Below are positions 56,055 through 62,868 of a stretch of DNA of 64,000 nt, piece after piece. Under the pieces are notes generated by a model. That model searched no databases. It saw only the letters and a program-made list of their open reading frames with translations, and had not been told where the DNA came from. Made by a program: the position numbers and the translations under genes. How positions within the stretch are numbered: position 1 is the stretch's first letter; every line of letters starts with the position of its first letter. Source of the DNA: Roseomonas sp. CECT 9278 (GTDB lineage: Bacteria > Pseudomonadota > Alphaproteobacteria > Acetobacterales > Acetobacteraceae); assembly GCF_918698155.1 (NCBI RefSeq), contig NZ_CAKKLX010000018.1, forward strand, positions 1-64,000. Reading direction: 5' to 3'.

Positions 56055-56744
56055 TTACCGCCGTCGTGCATAGAACCGCGCGATGCGCTCCGGCGCCACG
56101 CCGGCGAACCACAGCGCCAGGCAGGACAGGTTGCGGGCCGAGCGCGCCCACCACCCCTCCGCCCGCCAGCGCGCCGCCGAGGTCACGAAGGCGGCGTCCA
56201 GCGCGACCAGCCGCCGCCGCCCGATCCGCCGCACCAGGTCGACATCCTCCATGATCGGGATCGGGCGCACGCCGCCCATCGCCGCCAGCGTGTCGCCACG
56301 CACCAGCAGCCCCTGGTCGCCATAGGGCAGGCCCAGCACCCGGCAGCGCCAGGTGACGGCGCGTTCCAGCCGGCGGGCCTGGGGCGAAGGGTCATCCAGC
56401 GCGAAGCGGAAATGCGCGGCGCGGCCGGCATTGGCCGGGTCGGCCATGAAGGTCGCGGCGACGTCCCGCCATCCCGGGCCGGGGCGCGTATCGGCGTGGA
56501 TCACCAGCAGCCAGGGGGTCGTGGCGGCCTGCGTGCCGACGGCAAGCTGGCTGCCGCGGCCGCGCGGCGCCTCGATGACCTGCGCGCCGGCGGCGGCGGC
56601 GATGGCGCGCGTGGCGTCGGTGGAACCGCCATCGGCGACGATGACCGCGTCCACCTGCCCGTGCAGCGCGCCAAGCGTCGAGGCCAGGGGCCCGGCCGCG
56701 TTCAGGGTGGGGATGATGGCGGTGAGTTCGCCCTGCGTTCTCAT
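56055..56744 (-). CDS. GT2 glycosyltransferase (rSAM/selenodomain-associated transferase 2)
   Basis: The 229-residue GT-A enzyme matches TIGR04283: TAIIPTLNAAGPLASTL, VADGGSTDATRAIA, LVIHADTRPGPGW (the D-x-D-like metal site appears as HAD) and GGVRPIPIMEDVDLVRRIG. It is the usual partner of the DUF2064 protein downstream. A GTG (56747) directly precedes the chosen ATG. The CtrA-type box at 56761-56776 lies only 16 bases upstream of this start, so it would cover this gene's leader or -10 region. Confidence 0.93.
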   Translation of the reverse strand: MRTQGELTAIIPTLNAAGPLASTLGALHGQVDAVIVADGGSTDATRAIAAAAGAQVIEAPRGRGSQLAVGTQAATTPWLLVIHADTRPGPGWRDVAATFMADPANAGRAAHFRFALDDPSPQARRLERAVTWRCRVLGLPYGDQGLLVRGDTLAAMGGVRPIPIMEDVDLVRRIGRRRLVALDAAFVTSAARWRAEGWWARSARNLSCLALWFAGVAPERIARFYARRR

Positions 56745-56760
56745 CACGACCCGATCACGG

Positions 56761-56776
56761 TTAAGAGAGCATTAAC
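56761..56776. promoter_or_regulatory. CtrA-type box TTAA-N7-TTAAC
   Basis: TTAA (56761-56764), seven bases, TTAAC (56772-56776) is a full match to the alphaproteobacterial CtrA consensus. It is also inside a perfect inverted repeat GGTTAA-N7-TTAACC (56759-56777), so it could work in both directions between the divergent GT2 and radical SAM genes. Confidence 0.6.
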
Positions 56777-56781
56777 CAGTC

Positions 56782-56796
56782 GTTCGCAGTATGTTC
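56782..56796 (+). promoter_or_regulatory. LexA-type box GTTC-N7-GTTC overlapping a -35-like TTGACG
   Basis: GTTC (56782-56785), seven bases, GTTC (56793-56796) matches the direct-repeat SOS box of Alphaproteobacteria. TTGACG (56797-56802) follows at once and could be the -35 hexamer of the radical SAM gene, so LexA bound here would block the promoter. The -10 is not clear. Confidence 0.6.
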
Positions 56797-56861
56797 TTGA
56801 CGCAGCCGGGCCGTTTGCCGAGGATGCCTGAGAACAAATTGGGAACTTCAGGAGCAGCGCC

Positions 56862-58013
56862 ATGCCCGACGGTACCCCGCATCTCGCCCCCGACGCAGCC
56901 CCCGGCTTCGCGCTTCCCTCGCTCGCCCGGCGCGGCCGCGGGGCCGGGCTCAATCCCGCCGTGCGCTTCGAAAGCACGGCGCGCGAGGCCTTCGACGATG
57001 GCTGGGGCACGCTGGAAGCCGCCTTCGCCGACCTGCCCCCGCTGCCCACCACCCTGACCAAGGACCACGCGAAATCCGCCCTGGCCTGGAACGACAGCCC
57101 CGATATCGGCTTCGACCGCGCGGTGAACCCGTATCGCGGCTGCGAGCACGGCTGCGTCTATTGCTACGCCCGCCCCTCCCACGCCTATCTCGGCCTGTCT
57201 CCCGGCCTCGATTTCGAAACCCGGCTGCTGTTCAAGCCGGAGGTCGCCGCCCTGCTGGAGAAGGAACTGCGCAAGCCCGGCTACGTGCCCAAGCCGATCG
57301 CGCTGGGCTCCAACACCGACCCGTACCAGCCGGTCGAACGTACCCTGAAGCTGACCCGCGCCGTGCTGGAGGTGCTCGACCGCTTCGACCACCCGGTCAC
57401 CATCGTGACCAAATCCGCCGGCGTGCTGCGCGACATCGACATCCTGTCGCGCATGGCGAGCCGCAACCTGGTGCGGGTCTGCCTGTCGATCACCACGCTC
57501 GACCCGCGCCTGGCCCGCATCATGGAACCCCGCGCGGCATCCCCCGAACGGCGCCTGGCCGCGGTGCGGCATTTGTCCGAAAGCGGCATCCCCGCCGCCG
57601 TGCTGGCGGCGCCGATGATCCCGGGCGTCAACGACGCCGAGCTCGAGGGCATCCTGGAACGCGCCGCCGCCGCCGGCGCCACCTCCGCCGGCTACGTCCT
57701 GCTGCGCCTGCCGCACGAGATCAAGCAACTGTTCGAGGATTGGCTGATCCGCCACATGCCCGACCGCGCGGCGCGCGTGCTCTCGCTGGTCCGCCAGACC
57801 CGCGGCGGCGCGCTGTACGACAGCCGCTTCGCCACCCGCCAGAAAGGCACCGGCGCCTACGCCGACCTGCTGGCGCAACGCTTCGCGGTCGCCACCCGGC
57901 GGCTCAACCTGGAACGGCGCGGCGGCGGCGTCGGCGCACTCGACTGCACGCGCTTCCAGGTGCCGCCGGCGGCCGGCACCCATGCCGCGCCGGCACAGCT
58001 GGCGCTGCTGTGA
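56862..58013 (+). CDS. Radical SAM protein, PA0069/Rv2578c family (spore-photoproduct-lyase-like)
   Basis: The 383-residue protein has the iron-sulfur motif C94-x3-C98-x2-C101 in NPYRGCEHGCVYCYARP, a SAM-binding segment PIALGSNTDPYQPVE and KSAGVLRDIDIL, as in the family related to spore photoproduct lyase. The LexA-type box upstream would fit a DNA-repair role, but no activity is known for the family. The ATG at 56862 follows AGGAG at seven bases. The N-terminal 60 residues lie outside the barrel. A double-hairpin element starts 11 bases after the stop. Confidence 0.93.
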   Translation: MPDGTPHLAPDAAPGFALPSLARRGRGAGLNPAVRFESTAREAFDDGWGTLEAAFADLPPLPTTLTKDHAKSALAWNDSPDIGFDRAVNPYRGCEHGCVYCYARPSHAYLGLSPGLDFETRLLFKPEVAALLEKELRKPGYVPKPIALGSNTDPYQPVERTLKLTRAVLEVLDRFDHPVTIVTKSAGVLRDIDILSRMASRNLVRVCLSITTLDPRLARIMEPRAASPERRLAAVRHLSESGIPAAVLAAPMIPGVNDAELEGILERAAAAGATSAGYVLLRLPHEIKQLFEDWLIRHMPDRAARVLSLVRQTRGGALYDSRFATRQKGTGAYADLLAQRFAVATRRLNLERRGGGVGALDCTRFQVPPAAGTHAAPAQLALL

Positions 58014-58023
58014 CGGGCGCGGC

Positions 58024-58077
58024 GGAGGGGGCCTTGCCCCCTCCGGACCTCCCCCACCAAGGGCTTAAGGCCCTTGG
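58024..58077 (+). repeat. Double-hairpin element, family 1, copy 2 (after radical SAM gene)
   Basis: Stem 1 is GGAGGGGG / CCCCCTCC (58024-58031, 58037-58044). The linker GGACCTCCCCCA follows, then stem 2 CCAAGGGC / GCCCTTGG (58057-58064, 58070-58077). It begins 11 bases after the radical SAM stop, like copy 1 after the PPOX gene. Sequence and linker are conserved between copies while the stems carry compensating changes. Confidence 0.8.
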
Positions 58078-58092
58078 AACCCTCAACTTTAG

Positions 58093-58168
58093 TCGGGGAA
58101 GTTGGGGAGGGGCTTCGACTGCGCCGCCGACGCGCCGGGCGCACCATGCCCCGCCCCAACTTCCCCGA
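58093..58168. repeat. Long inverted repeat between two inverted double-hairpin elements
   Basis: Fifteen-base perfect arms (58093-58107 and 58154-58168, TCGGGGAAGTTGGGG and its complement) extend by five more pairs after one mismatch. They enclose a 34-base loop. It stands between copies 2 and 3 of the double-hairpin element, giving a nested 215-base palindromic structure. Confidence 0.8.
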
Positions 58169-58182
58169 TCAGGTATTGGTGT

Positions 58183-58237
58183 CCAGAGGCCTTTAGGCCT
58201 TTGGCGGGTTGGGTCCGGGGAGGGCAGAGCCCTCCCC
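58183..58237 (-). repeat. Double-hairpin element, family 1, copy 3 (after moaB, inverted)
   Basis: Read on the minus strand, stem 1 is GGGGAGGGC / GCCCTCCCC (58237-58229, 58225-58217), the linker begins GGACCC, and stem 2 is a CCAAAGGCC / GGCCTCTGG pair with one wobble. It begins 9 bases after the moaB stop codon, mirroring copy 2. Confidence 0.8.
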
Positions 58238-58246
58238 GTCGCGCCA

Positions 58247-58786
58247 TCACGCCGCCCGCAGGTGTTCGCGCAGCCGCGGCATCAGTTCCACCAGGTTGCA
58301 GGGCCGGTGGCGGCTGTCGAGTTGCCACACCAGAATGTCGTCCCATGCGTCCTTGCAGGCGCCGGTGGAGCCGGGCAGGGCGAACAGGTACGTCCCGTCC
58401 GCCACGCCGCCCAGCGCGCGGGATTGCATCGTGGAGGTGCCGATCTTCTGGTAGCTCAGCATCCGGAACAATTCGCCGAAGCCTTCGATCTCCTTCTCCA
58501 GCACGCGCTTGAAGGCTTCCGGCGTGACGTCGCGGCCGGTGATGCCGGTGCCCCCGGTGGTGATGACGCAGTCGATCGCCCGGTCGGCAATCCAGTGGCG
58601 GAGCTGGGCTTCGATCAGGTCGGCCTCGTCGCGCAGGATCTCGCGCGCGGCGCAGCGGTGGCCGGCGGCCTCGATGCGCTCCACCAGCGTCTGGCCGGAT
58701 CGGTCGGTGGCAAGGTCGCGCGTGTCGCTGACCGTCAGCACGGCGATGTTGACCGGCAGGAAGGTGAGCTTGTCGTCGATCGGCAT
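58247..58786 (-). CDS. moaB: Molybdenum cofactor biosynthesis protein B (MoaB/Mog family)
   Basis: The 179-residue protein has the MPT-binding domain: AVLTVSDTRDLATDRSGQTL, DCVITTGGTGITGRDVTPEA, then DGTYLFALPGSTGACKDAWD. This is the MoaB arrangement, the molybdopterin-binding/adenylating type of cofactor synthesis. No other molybdenum genes are in the window. The ATG at 58786 starts MPIDDKLTFLPVNIAVLTVSD, as in relatives. The 252 bases upstream (58787-59038) hold no gene but contain an 11-base inverted repeat (ATCCCGCCTTG at 58899, CAAGGCGGGAT at 58996). Confidence 0.94.
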   Translation of the reverse strand: MPIDDKLTFLPVNIAVLTVSDTRDLATDRSGQTLVERIEAAGHRCAAREILRDEADLIEAQLRHWIADRAIDCVITTGGTGITGRDVTPEAFKRVLEKEIEGFGELFRMLSYQKIGTSTMQSRALGGVADGTYLFALPGSTGACKDAWDDILVWQLDSRHRPCNLVELMPRLREHLRAA

Positions 58787-59038
58787 GGCGGCGGTCCTCG
58801 GCTGCGGACTCAGCATGCGCATCGGCCTGCCGCGCCGCAAGAAAGCCTGGTGGCGACGGAAGCCTCACCCGGTGGCCTTGAGGCGCCGCGCAGGTGGGAT
58901 CCCGCCTTGGGCGAAGCGCCCATGCACCCGCGACACCACACGCGGCGGCTCCCCCCCCGGCCTTGCGAACCGCGCCATGCAACGCCGGTCCGGCGCAAGG
59001 CGGGATTCTTGATGCCCCCCCGGCGGCGGACGGCGGCC

Positions 59039-59860
59039 CTACCCGCCCCGCGCCGCGCGGATCTGGGCGACGGCGGCCTCGACCCGCATCGCCAGCATCG
59101 CCTCGCCACGCGCGGCAGAGGACCGCGCCGGATCGCCGGTCGCCCCCAGCGCCGGCAGGTCGGCCGGGCGCGGCGGCAGGCGCGACAGGTCCACGCCAGG
59201 CGGGTGCACCGCCATGAGCTCGGACGTATCGCCGATGCCGGCATGGGTGCCGATCGACGCATCCGTCTCGCCCTGCGCCCGCAGCCAGGCGTCCTGCGCG
59301 GCGATCGCGCCGTACCAGCGGTCGAGCGCGATGGCCCGCGTCGCCTCGCGCCGCCATTCGGCGTTCAGCCGCGCCGCCAGGCGTTCCTGCGGGCGCTGCG
59401 ACGGGCCGTTGTCGGCCATCAGGCAGATCCAGCGGAAGCCGGCGGCGCGCAGGGAGCGGGCGATGCCCTCCAGCATGCCGGCGAAGGCGTCCTCGCTGAC
59501 GCCGAGCGTGCCGGGGAAGCGCAGATTGCCCTCGGGCGGGTCGAGCCGACCCTGGGGTGCGAAGGGCAGCACCGGCACCACCAGCGCGTCGCCCAGCGCC
59601 TGCGCCACGCGCAGCGCACCGGCGCGCACGATGTGGTCGTGCTTGCCCAGGATCATGTGCGGCCCGTTCTGTTCCACCCCGCCCGACGGCACGATCACGG
59701 TCCGCCGCCCGCCGGCAACGGCGTCGCGGACCTCCGGCCAGGTCATGTCGGCGATGTCGAGGCTGCCCGGCAGCGCCCGCGCCCGGCCGGCCATGGCCGC
59801 CGCCACCAGCCCCAGCGCGGCGGCCCGCCGCGTCACGCGCGTCGCGATCAGGCCGGCCAT
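59039..59860 (-). CDS. Creatininase family protein, exported
   Basis: The 273-residue protein has a twin-Arg-like N-terminal signal (TRRAAALGLVAAAMAGRARA) and a creatininase domain. VPSGGVEQNGPHM holds the metal Glu/His region and GKHDHIVRAGA the next ligands; EGNLRFPGTLG and GIGDTSELMAVHP follow. Creatininases and their relatives hydrolyse cyclic or linear amides. Periplasmic versions are poorly studied. It starts 74 bases from the divergent hydroxylase gene. The substrate is unknown. Confidence 0.88.
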   Translation of the reverse strand: MAGLIATRVTRRAAALGLVAAAMAGRARALPGSLDIADMTWPEVRDAVAGGRRTVIVPSGGVEQNGPHMILGKHDHIVRAGALRVAQALGDALVVPVLPFAPQGRLDPPEGNLRFPGTLGVSEDAFAGMLEGIARSLRAAGFRWICLMADNGPSQRPQERLAARLNAEWRREATRAIALDRWYGAIAAQDAWLRAQGETDASIGTHAGIGDTSELMAVHPPGVDLSRLPPRPADLPALGATGDPARSSAARGEAMLAMRVEAAVAQIRAARGG

Positions 59861-59934
59861 GCACGGAAATCCTTTCCAAATCGCTTGCAGGTATGGGATT
59901 TCTCCCGTCCCAGTTTACGAGAACCGTCGCGCGA

Positions 59935-60885
59935 ATGACCCAGCCCGGCTACGATCCGATGACCGCCGCGTGGAACTGGCTCGCCTCGCTGGCGCGGCTG
60001 TTGACCGATCCTGGCTCGCCCTTCTGGTGGCCGACCCTGGTCGCGGCGCTGGTCGGCTTCGGCATCGCCGCGGCGGTGACCGGCGTGGGCTGGCGCGCCG
60101 CGCGGGCCGAGGCCCTGCCCCGCGCCACCGCGCGCTTCTGGCGCCAGTTGCCGGTCGACCTCGGCTTCATGGTGGTGAATTCGTCCATCCCGTTCCTCGC
60201 GGCGCCGGTGCTGTTCATGGTCAGCGCCATGGGGGCGACGCTCGGCTACCTGCTGATGGTGCCGTTCTTCGGCGCGCCGCAGGCCGGCACGCGGATCGAC
60301 ATGCTGGCGGCGACCGCCCTGGCGGGCCTCGCGGCCTTCGCGGCGGGCGACTTCGCGCTGTACTGGACGCATCGGCTTTTCCATCGTTACCCGCTGCTGT
60401 GGCGGGCGCACAGGCTGCACCATGCGCCGGAATTCCTCACGCCGATCACCGCCTTCCGCTTCTGGCCGCAGGAACAGGTGGTCCACATCATGGGCAATGT
60501 GTTCATGAGCGGCCTGGCCCTGGGGATGGTGGCGACCATGCTGGGGGCGGCGGTGGTGCCGCTCACGCTGCTGGGCGTGAATGCCTTCTCGCTGGCCTGG
60601 AACCTGGCGTTCTCGCATCTGCGCCACAGCCATGTCGCGCTGTCCTTCCCGCGCTGGCTGTCGCATATCCTGGTCAGCCCGCGGATGCACCAGGTGCACC
60701 ACAGCGTCGAGCAACGCCACCACGACCGCAACTACGCCACCGTCTTCGCGCTGTGGGACTGGATGTTCGGCTCGCTGTACATCCCCGACGCCAAGGAACG
60801 CTTCCGCTTCGGCCTGGGCGAGGCCGAGGGCGCCCGTGATGCGGCAACCACGACGCCCGACGCCGCCGCGACAGCCGCGCGCTGA
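59935..60885 (+). CDS. Sterol desaturase/fatty-acid hydroxylase superfamily protein
   Basis: The 316-residue membrane protein has about five hydrophobic helices and the di-iron histidine clusters of the family: HRLFH near 146, HRLHH near 158, HLRHSH in the loop before the last helix, and HQVHHSVEQRHHDRNY near the C-terminus. Members hydroxylate or desaturate sterols, lipids or carotenoids with oxygen. The C-terminal 35 residues are hydrophilic and Ala-rich. An in-frame ATG at 59893 would add 14 residues, but the ATG at 59935 gives a simpler N-terminus. An AMP-dependent synthetase gene follows 124 bases later on the same strand, so they may cooperate in lipid modification. Confidence 0.88.
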   Translation: MTQPGYDPMTAAWNWLASLARLLTDPGSPFWWPTLVAALVGFGIAAAVTGVGWRAARAEALPRATARFWRQLPVDLGFMVVNSSIPFLAAPVLFMVSAMGATLGYLLMVPFFGAPQAGTRIDMLAATALAGLAAFAAGDFALYWTHRLFHRYPLLWRAHRLHHAPEFLTPITAFRFWPQEQVVHIMGNVFMSGLALGMVATMLGAAVVPLTLLGVNAFSLAWNLAFSHLRHSHVALSFPRWLSHILVSPRMHQVHHSVEQRHHDRNYATVFALWDWMFGSLYIPDAKERFRFGLGEAEGARDAATTTPDAAATAAR

Positions 60886-61009
60886 GGATTGGCCGGGCTG
60901 CACCGCGGCCCCACCCGACAGCCCGAACCGTGTTCGGCCGGCGTCGCCGCACCGGCGCGGCGGCGCGCTCTCCATTGCCGAAACCGACCACCGGCCGCCA
61001 TGCTGCGCC

Positions 61010-62530
61010 ATGCTCACGATCGCCAAGGACGCCTGGCGGGCTGGCCGCGGCCCGCACGACCCGGCCCTGGCCGACCGGCCCATCCTGCCGCTGCTGCGCG
61101 CCTTCGCAACGCGCGACCCCGGCGCCCTCGCGGTGGCGCAGCCCGGCCTCGCATTGGACCGCGCGGCCTTCTGGCGCGGGGCGATGGCGCGCGGCGTCGC
61201 GGCGGCCGCGACACCCGCGGCGGCGCCGGTCGGCATCCTGCTGCCGGCCGGCGTGGAGCACGCCGCCAGCCTGGTCGGATGCCTGGCGGCGGGGCGCCTC
61301 GCCTTTCCGATCGACCCGTCCCTGCCGCCCGACCGGCGCGCCGCGCTGGCCCGCGCGGCCGGCATCCAGGCCGCCTTTGGACCGCCCGGCATCCTGCCGC
61401 CGGGCTGCGTCGCGCTGCACCCAGCCGAGGGGGAGCTGCAGGCCGAGGCACCGCCCGGCGCGCCGGCGCTGGTCAGCGCCACCTCCGGCAGTTCCGGCGC
61501 ACCCAAGCTGGTGGTGCACAACCGCCGCGCGCTGGCCTTCCAGGCCTGGGGCAACATCGCGCTGCTGGGCGTGACCGAGCGCGACCGGCTGGTCTTCCTC
61601 GGCGGCCATGCGAGCGTCGCTTGTGCGATGCACCTGCTGACGGCGCTGCTGGCGGGCGGCGCCTACCTGGCCTGGGAACCGCTGGCCGCCGGCCCTTCCG
61701 CCCTGCCGATGCTGATGACGGACCACCGCGCGACCCTGCTGCGCGCCGTGCCGACGCTGGCGCGCAGCCTGCCGCGGATGCCGCATGCGCGCCACGCCCT
61801 GGCTGCCGTGCGCGCCGTGCGCCTGGTGGGCGAGGCGTTGCCCGCCGACGACGTCGCGGCGCTGCGCGCGGTGCTGCCGCAGGACGCACGCCTCATCGCC
61901 TCCTACAGCGCCACCGAGACGATCCCCTTCGACCACGAGCTGCCGCCGGCGCGCGGGGGTTCGGCGGCCGTGCCATCGGGCCGGCTGCGCGCCGGCGGCG
62001 CCTTCGTGCTGCTGGATGCGCAGGGCCACCCCTGCCCGCCCGGCACACCAGGCGAGGTGGTGATCCGCAGCCGCTACAACGCCATGGGCGAATGGGTCGA
62101 CGGCGCCTGCGTGCCGGGCCGCATGGCGCCCGATGCGGCGGACCCGGAGAGCCGCATCTACCGCACCGGCGACCTCGCGATGGTCGATGCGGATGGCCTG
62201 CTGCGCGTGCTCGGGCGGATCGACCGCCAGGTGAAGGTGAACGGCAACCGCGTCGATCCCGCCGAGGTGGAGGCGGCGCTGCGCGCGCTGCCTGGCGTGG
62301 CGGATGCGGCGGTGCTGGCGCGGCAGGCGGGTATGCGGACGGAGCTCGTGGCCGTCGCCGCGACGGCCGCCTCCGCTGCGGCGCTGCGGCCGCTGCTGGC
62401 GGCGCGCCTGCCCGGCCATGCGGTCCCGGCGCGCATCATCACGCTGCCATCCTTGCCGCTGCTGCCCGGCGGCAAGCCGGACCTGCAGGCGCTGGGCGCG
62501 CTGGCGGACATCGCGAAGACCGGCGCCTGA
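61010..62530 (+). CDS. AMP-dependent synthetase/ligase (acyl-CoA synthetase or adenylation domain)
   Basis: The 506-residue protein has the adenylate-forming core: SATSGSSGAPKLVVHN (the P-loop, where TSGTTG is usual), ASYSATETIPFDHE (A5), IYRTGDLAMVDADGLLRVLGRIDRQVKVNGNRVDPAEVE (A7-A8) and a C-terminal LPLLPGGKPDLQAL with the catalytic Lys. The A7-A8 segment is closer to NRPS adenylation domains and stand-alone acyl-activating enzymes than to acetyl-CoA synthetases. The activated acid is unknown. The ATG at 61010 is used; no clear ribosome-binding site was seen. It is followed by 338 gene-free bases. Confidence 0.85.
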   Translation: MLTIAKDAWRAGRGPHDPALADRPILPLLRAFATRDPGALAVAQPGLALDRAAFWRGAMARGVAAAATPAAAPVGILLPAGVEHAASLVGCLAAGRLAFPIDPSLPPDRRAALARAAGIQAAFGPPGILPPGCVALHPAEGELQAEAPPGAPALVSATSGSSGAPKLVVHNRRALAFQAWGNIALLGVTERDRLVFLGGHASVACAMHLLTALLAGGAYLAWEPLAAGPSALPMLMTDHRATLLRAVPTLARSLPRMPHARHALAAVRAVRLVGEALPADDVAALRAVLPQDARLIASYSATETIPFDHELPPARGGSAAVPSGRLRAGGAFVLLDAQGHPCPPGTPGEVVIRSRYNAMGEWVDGACVPGRMAPDAADPESRIYRTGDLAMVDADGLLRVLGRIDRQVKVNGNRVDPAEVEAALRALPGVADAAVLARQAGMRTELVAVAATAASAAALRPLLAARLPGHAVPARIITLPSLPLLPGGKPDLQALGALADIAKTGA

Positions 62531-62868
62531 CCCGCCACGGCCGGATCGCGCCGATGCGGGAACGGCAATACATCGCGCACCGCGACCATGCGCACCCGCC
62601 GACGTCGCGCGGCGCAGGCCGCAGCCCGGCACGCGTCGCACCGGCCACGCGCGCTCGGCGGCGCAACCACGCCCGCCGCGCTCGGCGCGACACGGTGTCG
62701 CGCGGCGGCGCGCGGCCGCCTGCTCGATGCGCGCGCGCCCTGCGTGTCGCGCATCGGCACGACCGGGCGCGCGCGGCGCGACCGCGCCCAAACCGCCAAT
62801 CCCCCCCCGGCACAACAGCGCATCGGACGAAAGCCGGCGCAGGGGGCGCCTGAGGGCGTCGAAAAACC
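62531..62868. repeat. Gene-free stretch between convergent genes, with hairpin repeat family 2 copy 3 at 62828-62866
   Basis: No convincing coding region lies between the synthetase stop and the transglycosylase stop. Near its end, 62828-62866 (GACGAAAGCCGG, GCGCC-linked hairpins, TGAGGGCGTCGAAAAACC) is a third, shorter copy of repeat family 2. In minus-strand orientation it begins 3 bases after the transglycosylase stop and probably acts as its transcript end. Confidence 0.5.

Noticed and set aside
62158-62823. Minus-strand open frame across the end of the AMP-dependent synthetase
   Set aside because: Its product is Arg/Ala/Ser-rich and it is antisense to the conserved C-terminal domain; the rest is gene-free sequence.
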